Source of the DNA: Schistosoma mansoni
Taxonomy: Eukaryota; Platyhelminthes; Trematoda; Strigeidida; Schistosomatidae
Assembly (NCBI RefSeq): GCF_000237925.1
Contig: NW_017386054.1
Location: 62,001 to 126,000 of the forward strand
DNA: 64,000 bases
Direction of reading: 5' to 3'
Both the position numbers and the translations under genes were made by a program. Below are positions 23,472 to 35,444 of this stretch, piece after piece; the stretch's first letter is position 1, and each line of letters starts with the position of its first letter. The notes under the pieces were generated by a model that was not told the origin of the DNA, made no database searches, and saw nothing but the letters and a program-made list of their open reading frames with translations.

Positions 23472-23903
23472 CTCCATGCAAGCAGCTACCTCCTGCTCAA
23501 TAAAAGACAGTGAGCTCTTGGAAAAGGTTCAGAGAACAGTAACTAAGCTGATTTCCGGGATAGCAAAGCTCCTGTATGATGCCCGACTGACTAAGCTAAA
23601 CCTATTCCCGTTGTCATATCGAAGAACTAGAAGTAACTTGATTACAGTTTTCAAATTACTTAATGATAAATTTGCACCTGATATGCCCTCATTTTCTTTT
23701 CTCTTCCAAAACAGGGAATTTACGAAGACACTCCAAAAATGTTCACAAGCCCAGAACAAATTTCTTTGTCAGCTGACTATCGACTTTCCCATGTAATCGT
23801 CAGCGAGTGGAATTCATTACCTCAACAAGTGATTGAAGCTTCATCTATTGACTCTTTCAAAAGAAAGTTGGATCAACTGAGAGATTATCATTGCCAGGAC
23901 TAA
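23472..23903 (+). mobile_element. CR1/SR1-like LINE 3' fragment
   Basis: The frame 23476-23796 reads DSELLEKVQRTVTKLISG, ARLTKLNLFPLSYRRTR and FKLLNDKFAPDMPSF. After a frameshift it continues SEWNSLPQQVIEASSIDSFK and ends QLRDYHCQD before the stop. This is the conserved C-terminus of CR1-type ORF2. It lies in the spacer between the palindrome arms and is present once. Confidence 0.8.
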
Positions 23904-25034
23904 CACAAGCCATCTAGTCTCCTATTCTTTCTAATCTGAAACTGTTGCTCTAACTTTATTCACATAAGATTAAGTGAAGAGAAAAAATTGAAAAAAAATT
24001 TTTTATACTGAATAAATTAGACTAATATTAAAGGTTAATCTTATTTTTCAAATACCCTCACATAAATTTTATTTCTTCTCTATGAAGATGGATTTCTAGA
24101 ACAGATCACATGATACAACGTGTCAGTTCGTTAGTTAGTTAGAATCATCTTTTTCAATCAGTTTATTTTTTTAATTTGTATTTTTTCTACCGATTGGCAT
24201 TCCTTGAAACTAGAAAAACAATCTTAACAACAAAACTATTTAACTGTTAACGATAAATAAATCTGTCTAGTTGAAAGAAGAAAAAAATCTCTTGAACATT
24301 ATTTCTGACAATGATTGATTTATTTACGGTTCTTTTTTAAGAAGATCATATAAGAAAATAGTTTTTCTCGGTTCAATTTCACTTTATTCAATATATCTGA
24401 AATATATCTTCAATATATCTATCCTAAAAAGGTTGGTGAATTTATACAGGCATAGTGAGTATAAAAATGGTGAACAGTAACAGTAGCTTAGATAGATTTT
24501 AAAAAATAAAAATGATGTGCTGTGTACTACTGATATCAACAGATATAAGTAGTGTATATCATCAATCGAAAGTGAGATGTCTGAAGGGAGAAGGTTTAGA
24601 GGATCAAAGAAAAAGGACAAGAACAAAGAATGGTTGGTGTGGAAACAAAAGAACAATGAAATTTGAGACGATTGATTGATATTTGCAAAAGGAACAGTCA
24701 AGTTTGAGATAATTGATTGACATTTTGCAAATGAAATATTTACTGTATGATTTTCAGATTTTACTGAAATGTTTTGTAACTTTGTATTCAAATACATACG
24801 ATTGTCCCCGATTGTGGTCTTATTCACTGAAAATTTTACTTGGGTTCGACTTTGATTGAACAAGCACTTTGTGATGCTGAATTATATTTAATTCCTCACA
24901 ACTTGATTGTGGTTACAAACTTCTGACTAGTGTTTTTAGTATTAAAGACAGAAATCAATCCAATGCTATCTGGTTTTCAAATATATTTTTAAAACTGAAG
25001 TTAGTCCACAATGTAAACTACAAACAGAATAAAT
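23904..25034. other. No recognised feature
   Basis: AT-rich palindrome spacer. A 159-codon open frame at 24384-24863 (minus) is of low complexity with no family signature. Confidence 0.45.
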
Positions 25035-25205
25035 TCATTTAGTATTGGTTGTTTGAATCTTCCCATCGATGTGTTAGGACTGGGTTCGAGTCCCAGAGTA
25101 AACATCAATTCTGAGATGCAGGTACATCCAGCTGACGAGTTCCAAATAGGACGAAACGCGCGTCCTGGATTCCACTGCTAGTCACTATCCATCTGTGCTT
25201 ACGAA
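25035..25205 (+). mobile_element. Sm-alpha-type hammerhead SINE, short form
   Basis: GGTTGTTTGAATCTTCCCAT, then GTTAGGACT joined directly to a B box (GGGTTCGAGTCCC), CTGAGATGCAGG, the ribozyme, and the tail ending ATCCATCTGTGCTTA. The A-box half of the tRNA-like head is absent. Confidence 0.8.
25126..25170 (+). ncRNA. Hammerhead ribozyme, core intact, one stem II wobble
   Basis: ATCCAG / CTGACGA / GTTC-GGAC stem II (C to T giving a G-U pair) / GAAA / CGCGCG / GTC / CTGGAT. Likely still active. Confidence 0.83.
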
Positions 25206-25739
25206 CAAAAAAATAGTTTTTAACAATATTTTTTTGCTAACAATTCACATCTATTTACTTAATTTATATTTAAAGATAAAAATTATCTGGTATACTGAAC
25301 ATCTATGCACTAAGCAAAGTTGGATTAATATAACTTAATGGAGTTTATTTAGTTTTCGTTAAGATTTATACAAAATAAATAACCTTAACAATAAGTTTAC
25401 AGTTATTCTATTTACAGAAACTAATTGGTTTCAGGAGGAATTTATGATACTTTTTGTTGATGATACTAAATCCACAGAAATCAGTTGGTGAACGTCTCAA
25501 TTTTTTAATTATATTTTGGAAATTTGAATTTCTCATTTTCGCGCTAAAGACTTCCGTTTTTACATAGAGTTTGAATTCCTTACCTGGGACGATCTTAAAT
25601 ATCATTGATTCGTTTCCTCTTTTAGTAGGCTATTTTGTGACGTTTTTCAAGGACAATGCTGTACTGTATATATACGCATGAATTGTGTGCTTGTTCGATC
25701 GTGCTTCCGAATGTTAATGGAATATACATTTCCTTCGGC

Positions 25740-28700
25740 TGAATCTCATTCTCTCTCTCTAGTTAACAGGGCTGGAGAGCAGTGGATTAGTTTAGCTTGT
25801 CCTGTTGTTGTGTTGTTCCCTTTCGTTCCGTTTTCCGGTTTCGAATGAAACCGTAATTTCTTCAAATGTATCACTTTCAGTTTGATCAACTGTGAATTCA
25901 GCGTTTTATGTTATGTTCATACATCAACAGGATGTCGACTGAAAAAGAATCCAAAGTTCCAGGTTGATGTCTTTCATTGCAGTAATACGTGTAAAGAATG
26001 TACTAAGTAAAGAATATTCTGTACTAGAATACTTCAAATAAACTTATTGTGCATATCTGTTCTCTATATTTAGAATTATTATATATATCAAGCTGATCAT
26101 GCATGTGAAGTGACATGAGTTCTGTAATTATTACTTTCAGAATATATTATTATCATTATTATTATTAGTGATTTCCTCAATGGATGTCCTATCCACTTCC
26201 AAAGTCTTTTCCTAATTTCCCTTCAGATGGAAGCTGTATTGTCCTCTCCCACAAAAGAATTGTGGAACTTAATATAAATCAATTGTGTTTCAAATAAAAC
26301 TGTACAGTATTCAACGGGTCAATTTAATAAAACTATATATTAAAAGAGTGGAAAATAATGTGCTCTCCTTATCAGGAAACAACAACAATTCAAATGCATG
26401 TATGAAATAAGTCTTCTGAATTATGATAAGTAGATTATTGAACTATGAATTCCCTGGTACAATCGAGGTTAGGTGTAGTCTATTTTACTTATTTATTTAC
26501 ACATAATTATCCTCTTTCCCTACCTTGTTTTGATATATGCCAATATGTTTCTTGATATGTACGTGTTCATCTACCTATTCATATTTTGTACACTGCTCAT
26601 CTTGAGTTACAATTAACCCATCGAACATGACTTAAGTAAATAATTCAGATCACATGTATTTGGACTCCTACGGTTTGTCTCCTCCATATATGGATCAGAC
26701 TGTATTGTCGGTTACTATGTTAAGCCCACATGACTTATTCCAGCTTTCGGACAGGTCGATCCATTCATTCATTTCGAGTCACGTTCTGACCTTGTTAATT
26801 ATTCACTTATCAACACTGACTGTTTTTATATGAGTGTATGTGTACGTACATATTATCCTACTTATTACATATCTGTGGCTTATTTCTGTTTGACTGTAAA
26901 TATTGAAAACGCTTGAATAAACTTAGTTGATTCACTTGCATATTCCAATCTGCTTCGTTTTTCCCTCTTTGTTTCGTCACCTTGTTTGCCTGTTCTAATC
27001 GATAATCAGTGCACGAAATATACGTATTCAAAATCCATTCTCGTATTTGGCTTATTTAATTCCGTTATTCACCAACGCGGATTACGTGGATGATTATATA
27101 CGAGGATTGGCGACACGTATATCTCAATAGCGATTGGAAACGATCAAACATGAGACAGCTGTAGGGGCCACTAAAAGACTCTCAAATAAATTTAATAATG
27201 TACAATGAGCACATGGTGTACACACATCATCACATGACAATCTTATTTTTCTCATTTATTCTTCTATATAGACAATTTCGGTATTTCTGTTGACTTTAAA
27301 TAAATTTTTAAGATTACACTTCAAATGGTTGAGTGTAGTCCTTCTTAAGATTCATTTCCATGTGTGCTTATTTGATTATCTTTTTTCGAAGAAGTGACCT
27401 GACAGAGATTGATTAAACTCACTTCAAAATATTTGTTTTTATTTGAAAAGATCTGGATCAAACTTATCGAAATTAATTCAAAATAGAACCAACCGTTAAA
27501 TGCGAACAAATACTTGAGGAAGTACGATGAGGTTTGACGACGGTGCTAGTTTTGCATAATTGTTTGATTATTCATATCTCATACAAAACATTAAACCACT
27601 TTGCGAATATCTATTCCCTTCACTGTATTGTCTCCATAATCAACCTTCAATATATCCTGCATTCCTTGAAGTTTTATTACGTTCATGATTACTGCCATTA
27701 TTTAAATGCTCATAAATATAGCTTGTAACCGCGTGTACACATTCGATATTTCGAAAGAATCGGTTATAATAGTTAGCGATGATCACACCTTTTGATTTGT
27801 GACTCACAGAAAACATTGTAACCATTTAAATGCTACCATTGTTGTAAGCTTGTTGTGAAACATGATTTAATTGACTGATGATTTACATTGTTGCAATTAG
27901 ATCGATTGAAACATCGTGGAGGAACCGGATTATTGACCGAAGCTCTTGAGTGAATACAGATTGAAGTCGAGAATAGATCATTTAATGACTAAAACAAATT
28001 TTGATATGAAAAATATCAACACGGAAATAAACCTGATTGGATGGTACAAGGGATTAGAGAAACTCAGTTATGTTAGTTGTTCACTTACTAACCAATTAAG
28101 GCTTCACTGTTAAGCTTAATTCTCTTCTAACATATCAGAGACGAACAATTTAACATTGGTTATTGTTTGGCAACTGACTGTTGTATATTTTGTCTTTGAT
28201 TAAACTTATTGTACTTTGAACTTCTTAATACAAACCCTTGTATTTTTAACACATTCTTTTATCCCCTCAACAATTCGTATTTTCGTATTCATTATAATAA
28301 TAACAAATGTCTCTATCAGGCATTCGAATAATGAGTTGTTGAGGTAGGAATATTATAAACAGATGAATGATGAGATAATTGTCAGTTGTGTTATGATATC
28401 AATCTTGATATCAATATGTCTAAAGCGTGTGCCATTTCCGATTTCATCAGAGTAATATAATTACATTACAATTTGAACCAATTATCATGTAAATGACAAT
28501 AAGTAAAATTTTCAATGGAACACATGTCACAACTTTAAAACTATGTTCGTTCGTTATCCAGATTAATTAATGTCATCTGATTCACTTAATAGGCAAATGA
28601 TTATGTAATGTTGCAACCAACAAATATTATTTTATTATGAAAAACGCTTCCGAATTCTATAAAATCGATGAAACTATTTAAGCACACATCAATCATATTC

Positions 28701-29003
28701 TTATCAACTGGTAGATGAGTTTTCCAAATTCTTAGAACAATCTGAAACCTGAGTTAGCGACCGAGTTGAGATCGTTAAAACAGCTCGACGATGACGAAGT
28801 TCATGAATCGGACTATTGATAGAAATTGAGAGAAATGAGAAGTCAGATTCGTATTCCGTGTTTTAAAGCTATTATGTTCATAATAATACATGAAAGTTAA
28901 AGGTTCCAATGACTTCAGATTGGCTTGAATTTTGAACTTCACTTAATTGTATGTAGAAATCTCGTTTCAAATTAGATTTCTGTTTATATCGATCTGGCAA
29001 TGT
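25740..29003 (-). repeat. Right arm of large inverted repeat
   Basis: Reverse complement of 20158-23426. It carries the complete LTR (26701-27115) where the left arm has an RTE 3' end. It ends at the run of N. Confidence 0.9.
26701..27115 (+). mobile_element. Solo LTR, Ty3/Gypsy-like, about 415 bp
   Basis: It starts TGTATTGTCGGTTAC and ends GGATTGGCGACA, giving TG...CA termini, with an AATAAA polyadenylation-type signal at 26916-26921. Diverged relatives lie at 35445-35812 (TGTAGTGTCGG start) and 47830-48175. No internal domain adjoins. The flanks (CAGAC / CGTAT) do not form an obvious 5-bp target duplication. Confidence 0.7.
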
Positions 29004-29203
29004 NNNNNNNNNNNNNNNNNNNNNNNNNNNNNNNNNNNNNNNNNNNNNNNNNNNNNNNNNNNNNNNNNNNNNNNNNNNNNNNNNNNNNNNNNNNNNNNNN
29101 NNNNNNNNNNNNNNNNNNNNNNNNNNNNNNNNNNNNNNNNNNNNNNNNNNNNNNNNNNNNNNNNNNNNNNNNNNNNNNNNNNNNNNNNNNNNNNNNNNNN
29201 NNN
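29004..29203. other. Assembly gap of exactly 200 N
   Basis: A run of 200 unknown bases. The round length suggests a placeholder for a gap of unknown size. It lies at the outer end of the right palindrome arm. Confidence 0.99.
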
Positions 29204-29592
29204 ATCGAATGTGTACACGCGGTTACAAGCTATATTTATGAGCATTTAAATAATGGCAGTAATCATGAACGTAATAAAACTTCAAGGAATGCAGGATATA
29301 TTGAAGGTTGATTATGGAGACAATACAGTGAAGGGAATAGATATTCGCAAAGTGGTTTAATGTTTTGTATGAGATATGAATAATCAAACAATTATGCAAA
29401 ACTAGCACCGTCGTCAAGCCTCATCGTACTTCGTCAAGTAGTTGTTCGCAGTTAACGGTTGGTTCTATTTTGAATTAAGTTCGATAAGTTTGATCCAGAT
29501 CTTTTCAAATAAAAACAAATATTTTGAAGTGAGTTTAATCAATCTCTGTCAGGTCACTTCTTTGAAAGAAGATAATCAAATAAGCACACACG
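29204..29592 (+). repeat. Third, partial copy of the palindrome arm sequence
   Basis: It matches 21416-21800 in direct orientation, from ATCGAATGTGTACACGCGG to AAATAAGCACAC, with more substitutions than the arms show to each other. Confidence 0.88.
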
Positions 29593-30448
29593 TCAGAAGA
29601 TCTATTTTTTCTACTCATTGGTATATTACAAATATATCAATTTATTTATAACAATCTACCCAATGCTCAATTTATTCAAAATTATTAAATTAACATTTTT
29701 CCTTAAAATGTTCTTTAAACCAAATTCTTTTTTTTTGAAATTACTCCACAATCCATTTCTCCTGTTGAATCTGGTTTAAATAATGAGTACACTCATATTT
29801 CTGATTAGTCTTTCAGATAATGAAGTTTGTTCTAATAATTCACATGTCATATAATGTTCAACATAATACAGGTGAGTAAATAGAACCGTCAATATTCAAA
29901 TGGAGAAAGAGAGAGATTATATCTCTGCTTCATTTGAAATACATATTCAAAAAGTGAAGTTTAAATATACAAAATAATAATTGATATACTTCACTTGTTA
30001 TTGATTGGATTAGCTGTAGGTGAGTGCACGTAAATCCAATCATAATTTGGTATGATTTAGACGTTCTCGAGCCCAACTTGATTCTTGAGTGATATAAGTA
30101 AGAGTAAGTAGGGAATTTCATTTGTTGAGATAATCGAAATATGTACACTAATTCGTTCATTATTACAGATGTGTCTCTCAGAAAATAAAACAAGATTTTC
30201 AACCAAAAACATATATACACTCCCGTTGAGTAATTCAGCCAAATCTTGTCCAATAGCGCGCGCCTATTAGCATCTTTCATGTATCATTTGTCTATGAACT
30301 GATATGTTTGACTGACCCTGACTTACAATATTTTTGTACGGGACAAAACAACCAATACGAATAGTAGTGAACTACGTTTTGCTGCCATAGTGGAATGATC
30401 ATAATAATAGCTGCCTACCTGTAAATTTTAAGTGAATGATTTTAATGT
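29593..30448. other. No recognised gene
   Basis: AT-rich. The stretch 29690-29775 is an inverted match to 19910-19985. A 116-codon open frame at 29930-30280 (minus) has no recognisable signature. Confidence 0.45.
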
Positions 30449-30690
30449 TACTGGGTTCGAGTCCCAGAGTAAACATCAACTCTGAGATGCAGGTTCGTCA
30501 CGCTGACGAGTCCTAAATAGGACGAAACGTGCGTCCTGGATTCCACTGCTAGCCACTATCCATGTCTGGTTACAATGCTCGTGAATTAAGGCAACGCTCA
30601 CAGTATACACATATTCCATTAAGAGACTAATCAATTGAAGTCCTAAACATTGATGAGAAGATTCAAGTAAACAACACCAAGTGAATTTAA
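30449..30690 (+). mobile_element. Sm-alpha-type hammerhead SINE with long 3' part
   Basis: B box (GGGTTCGAGTCCC), CTGAGATGCAGG, a damaged ribozyme, TAGCCACTATCCATG, then a 3' region with GCAACGCTCACAG and AGTCCTAAACATTGATG, ending CACCAAGTGAATTT. The A-box half is missing. Confidence 0.78.
30497..30541 (+). ncRNA. Hammerhead ribozyme, core intact, stem I damaged
   Basis: CTGACGA, GTCC/GGAC, GAAA and the GTC triplet are present. The 5' strand of stem I reads GTCACG instead of ATCCAG and no longer pairs with CTGGAT, so cleavage is doubtful. Confidence 0.75.
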
Positions 30691-31389
30691 TTATCATAAT
30701 TATTTTAAAAAATAGTGATTGGTTCAAATGTTATCAAAATTGGTGCATGTATTTTACTAGCAGTAGAAAAATTGTTGATTGTAAACCATTCCTAGATGCA
30801 TTCTGATTTGCTGGATTCAATAAAACCTGTTTCATTTTGACCGAATATTATGTTTAAATGAGCATTTGAAACTCAGTTAATCGAGACAGCTATCGAAGTC
30901 ACTTCAGTAGTTTAAAAGGATATATTTTGTTTGAGTTATTTTGGATCAAAGACTGACAAATAAAAGTTACATCATTTTTTAAAGGACTCAATAATAATGA
31001 AATTTATACAAAGTTTATATAAGTGATAAATGTAACGGGCAACAACCATTCATTACAATATAATTAGATGTGTTAACGGCTGAACATTGCCCTAATGAAT
31101 ATAAAAAAGACCATAACGTACATGCCGATCAACAGAAGATTCTCATTATAATAAGTCTGTAGATAATCATTGGGTGAATTAATTAATGAATGAATATTAA
31201 CATATCTCTTGAATATTCACATCATAACAACGTCACACTTCAATCGTTTTAAAAATAGACTAAATTGTGTAATGGTATTCATTCATTTACGTCAACGAAA
31301 CAGTCAGAATTGGTAGAAAATCATTAACTAATATATAAAAATATGGGGATTTGTGGAGAGAGTGGCAGTCTTGCTGTTGAAATCACTAA
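30691..31389. other. No recognised feature
   Basis: AT-rich, no coding or repeat signal seen. Confidence 0.45.
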
Positions 31390-31580
31390 TCATTTTAAAA
31401 TAGATCACCACTGAAAACTTGGAAGCACTGGATGACCTTTCAGTCCTAAATTGGGACCATTCAACATTGTGCGCCCAAGACCTCTCACGCAGAATTCGGA
31501 CTCAGGACTTCCGGTCTTGCGTGAATGCTTCATCTCTTCACGACTCATCCGGCACCTAATGGTATTGATATCTAACTCCA
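31390..31580 (-). mobile_element. Second-family hammerhead SINE, degenerate
   Basis: The minus strand keeps the layout of the 3440-3715 copy: a GCCGGATGAGTCGTGAAGAG head, a weakened B box, then ribozyme-like sequence with TCCCAATTTAGGACTGAAAG, and the GTGGTGATCTA tail. The core is damaged (CTGAGGA reads TTGAATGG), so no activity is expected. Confidence 0.6.
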
Positions 31581-31683
31581 ATCAGTTCATGTTCTTGCGC
31601 AACGTATATATATATAACATTTAATAACATTGGATTCAATATTTTAAGCAAACTCGTACTTGTTACTGCAGCCAAATTATTTG

Positions 31684-32022
31684 GCTAGCAGTGGAATCCA
31701 GGACGCCCGTTTTGTCCTATTTGGAGCTCGTCAGCTGGATGTACCTGCATCTCAGAGTTGATGCCCAATTTGGGACTCGCATCCAGTACCTTTCGCTTCA
31801 AACGCCATCGCGTTATCCACTCAACTACTGAGTCCTGATAACCACTAGCTTGTGCAATGGGGTGAAGTTTGAATTCACTTGGTATTGTTTGTTTGAATCT
31901 TCCCATTGTTATTTAGGACTGCAATTGATCAGTCTCTTATTGGCATATGTTCATATTGTGCGTATTGCCTCGATATAGCCTTTATTCACAAGCATTATAG
32001 GCAAAGATGGATAGTGGCTATC
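31684..32022 (-). mobile_element. Sm-alpha-type unit, complete and circularly permuted
   Basis: Read on the minus strand from 32022: TAGCCACTATCCATC (normally downstream of the ribozyme), GGCAATACGC, CAGTCCTAAATAACAATGGG, the tRNA-like head with an A box (TAGTTGAGTGG) and B-box-like GGATGCGAGTCCC, CTGAGATGCAGG, a degenerate ribozyme, and finally TAGCCA again. The unit therefore opens and closes at the same point just past the ribozyme, as expected for an insert derived from a circular or tandem transcript. Confidence 0.7.
31696..31740 (-). ncRNA. Hammerhead ribozyme remnant, inactivated core
   Basis: Stem I (ATCCAG/CTGGAT), CTGACGA and GTC are kept. The essential GAAA has become AAAA and stem II has a mismatch (GCTC/GGAC), so self-cleavage is not expected. 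Confidence 0.75.
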
Positions 32023-32577
32023 ATTTTTAATATTATCATTACTATTACAAGACAGATATCGTAGTTGTAAAACAAGAAAGTATGAAATTTTTTCATTATT
32101 GATATGATGGTAGAAGAGGGGAAGTAAATATTGAAGCTTAAGCGATGTGATATTATTGTTGTTCCATAATAAATCAAGATATGAATAGCTACGTTAATAA
32201 TTGTTGTTGTAATAACACTAAAAGATCATCATAATAAAGATCTCAATCAGGTGTAGATAACCATACACGTACCGAAATTTTTTTGGCAGAAATTAGTTAC
32301 TAGACAGAAAAAAAACTTAGAAATTTGAACTTTACAAATGATTAATGTACGAATTCCGAATGTCTTAAGAGTTACATGACATAGCATAAAAGTAGGGAAT
32401 CATTATTTAAGATGAATATCTGCATAATATAAAAATTATGGAACGAAATTATATCAAGAATACAAACCATGATCACAATTAATGGATACCGTAAACAAAT
32501 AAGAGATACGTATGTGTTTTAGCTGATCATTCGAGTTATTAAAATAATGTGGTTAATTGAAGTTTACTCATAAAAAT
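32023..32577. other. No recognised feature
   Basis: AT-rich sequence without recognisable motifs. Confidence 0.45.
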
Positions 32578-33830
32578 TCAATTAACTGACCCAAAACAAT
32601 AATGAATAAATATTAAAATACTGTTTAATTGGCAAGGAGAGTTGTCCTCCATAGTAGATTCTTGTTCTTTCAGTAGATCCTGTAAAGCTTGGAACCTGTT
32701 GTTGAGAGTTATCTTGAATTCGTTGAGTTTGTTAGTATCTCGAAGGAAGGCTGTATTGAGCCTTTGTAATGCTGTTTGTTCAGTTGTCCAGTGTTTCTTT
32801 AGCTTCAGTCTCATCTTGGCCACAACCAGGTGGTGATCTGAAGCTATGTCAGCTCCTCTTCTGGTTCTCACATCTTCCATTATTGTTCGGAATATTTTGT
32901 TGATACAAATATGATCTATCTGGTTCTCTGTGGTGTGGTCCGGTGAGATCAATGTAGCTTTGTGTATGCGCTTTAGTAGGAATATTGTGCCGCCTATAAC
33001 CAATTTGTTGAATGCACATAGATTTGCAAATCTCTCCCAATTTTCATTTCTCTCTCCTATATATCTTCATGTCCTGTGTTGTCCACTGCGACTTAAGCAT
33101 TTAGATCTCCCATCAGGATGGTGAGGTCCTTTCTTCAGCACTTAGCTATGATTGATTGCATCCTCGAGTAGATTTGATCTTTATCATCTTCGTTGCTATC
33201 ATTGGTGGGTGCATAACATTGGATAACATTCATTGTGATCCCCTTCTTCTTTGTTTTGAATGATGCTTTGATAATTCTGGATCCGTGAGATTCCCATCCT
33301 ACTAGTGCCTTTGGTGCTTCTCTGGACAGCATTGGAGCAACTCCCTGAGTGTGTGGAGCATTTTCCTCTTCGTGACCGGAGTACAGCAGCATCTCTTCCG
33401 TATCTAGCCTTTGCAGTCTAGCTTGGGTCCAATGGGTTTCGCTGATTGCGAGTACTGCCGATTTGTATCTCCTCATTTCCGCTGCTATTTGACTGGTCTT
33501 CCCCCTCTCCCACATTGTTCAGACGTCCCATGTACCTATAAAGAGTGTTTCTCTGGTTTTTAGAAGGAGCATCGGCCTCGTGACTTCCGAAGGATTCCAG
33601 CTTTCATCATGAGGCGTAATAATTCTTCCTTCAACTCCCAGGGCAGAGTTTAGATGGTTTGAATTATTTTTTCTGGTTAGCGTTTTTTCAGAGAGTTAGT
33701 TTTCTACGGGATGGGGTCGCTAACCCCATGCCCAACCCTCCTCCTTTGTGTGGGCTTAGGACCAGCAGTAACTCTGGAAGAGCTACAGGCGGAGTTAATC
33801 GATCTACATACAGTACATGAAATGGAAAAA
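32578..33830 (-). mobile_element. RTE (SR2-like) 5' leader and endonuclease, degenerate
   Basis: On the minus strand: a leader (33830-33516), then an endonuclease in two frames. The first, 33515-33135, has AISETHWTQ, NVIQCYAPTND and IYSRMQSII. The next 130 bases have three stops but still read TILMGDLNA. The second, 33003 to about 32590, has LCAFNKLVIGGTIF, NQIDHICINK, RRGADIASDHHLVVAK and LKLKKHW. These are the APE endonuclease blocks of the same RTE family as 11228-12000. The RT half is missing, so this is a 3'-truncated pseudogene, unusual for LINEs, which normally lose their 5' end. Confidence 0.82.
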
Positions 33831-35444
33831 GACATTCATATTCGATAAATTAAGACAATCAACATTTTACTAACATGAAGACTATAATCAGTTGGCGAGA
33901 ACTATCAAACATCCACGACTGTTTGTTGTATGAAGGCTTAATCAACCAAATTCAGGTCAGTATTTGTGAGAAATTAGTGTACTTTTAAACTCAGTATTCC
34001 AAAAGAGTAGGACAATCTTTCATTAACATTAATCCTCAAATGGAATAGATAAGCTTTAAATTCATTTTTAAGTGTTTCAAGCGACTCTATATTTTTACAA
34101 TATACACTTTATACTCTTGCTTAATCGGTACTTTCAGACAGCCATAAGGACTCAATTAACAACTGCAGTTGAGAAATCAAGTTATCTAGTCGCTGCATTA
34201 AATTCTTAATGTTAGTTTTTCTAGATCCGGCTGATATTTCCTTAATATCTATTCATAGCTTGAGTTAAAATTGAAATTGCAATACAATTATTATTTGTAT
34301 CCACCATGCCTGTACAGTGATTTTATCGGATTTAAACTAAATTCTTGTCGACTACTACTACCTTTATCCCAAGGTATAACATATTTGTAGGTCATACTTC
34401 TTTCAACTTCTCAATGGAAAATTCTTACTAACCAAATACCTATGTTTAGACTACACTGGACATTCCATCCCAGTTTATGAAATTGTCTGCTAGTCAGTGT
34501 AATTTGCCTTTATCATTGTGTGTAGAATCACCATGTTGTAGCTGAATCAAACTGTCGTCTCTATTTACTTGGTGAGAAAATAAATCTCATGAATCAGACC
34601 AAAAACTAGGTAAGTTTGTTTAAGAAACACATGTAGAGAATGTCTGTTATTAACAGATATGAACTGAACAACGTTACAGTTAGCTGGTATTTTCATAGGA
34701 TGACATTCATTTCTCAATGGATTATAACTTCAGATTGATAATGTAAGTTATGATTTATATATATACTCTTGTCTAAACAAGTAATTTAAAGTAGGTTATT
34801 AAGTAATCAAATATTATATTCTAACCAAATAAAGTAGGAGCTTATCAAACTACTGGTGTATTTATTTAACCACACAATCATAGATCAATAAATAGAATTC
34901 CCATTAATGGTCAGTAAATTATTGTTTATTTACAATTTGTTTATGGTACCTTCCTTTCGCAACTGCTATGGAATGAGGTTTTCAACTACACTCAGAGAGT
35001 ATTGCTCTAGACTTTGAAGCACCTCATCTATTTGAGGAACAATGAATTCACTTAGCCGTTCCAAGCAAAATAAGAATCCTACTATTTAAGAAAACTGGTA
35101 AAGAAACTGATGAGGTACTGCTACAAGTATTACTAATCACGAAGTAATCTCTACCAAAAAACTACTCTTACAACTTGTGAACCTACTACTAGACTAAAGG
35201 TAAGGTGATGCTACGTTCACATAAACATTTAGCTTCATGAATTTACTCTTCTTACTGTCAACATTACGTGCCTCCAGGATAGATGACTGGTAAGCACCAA
35301 TCTAATCGTATACGTAGGATATTTGAAGTCACATAGAATTTCCAGAACATTTACTCTTATATTCACTCGTGTGGACATGAAATATAGTGCTTTTGTGGCC
35401 CTACATCTGACTCTAATTAGATCATATGAATGAATGTTGCCAAA
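33831..35444. other. No recognised feature
   Basis: AT-rich. No gene or repeat recognised. Confidence 0.45.

Noticed and set aside
24384-24863. 159-codon minus-strand frame as a membrane protein gene
   Set aside because: Phe/Leu/Ser/Tyr-rich translation of AT-rich DNA, with no splice context, repeat similarity or recognisable domain.
26701-27115. Complete LTR retrotransposon
   Set aside because: No second LTR, primer-binding site or gag-pol lies beside it, so it is listed as a solo LTR. The flanks do not show a clear target duplication.
28947-29311. Open frames of about 100 codons across 29004-29203
   Set aside because: Their middle is the run of N, so they are artefacts of the gap.
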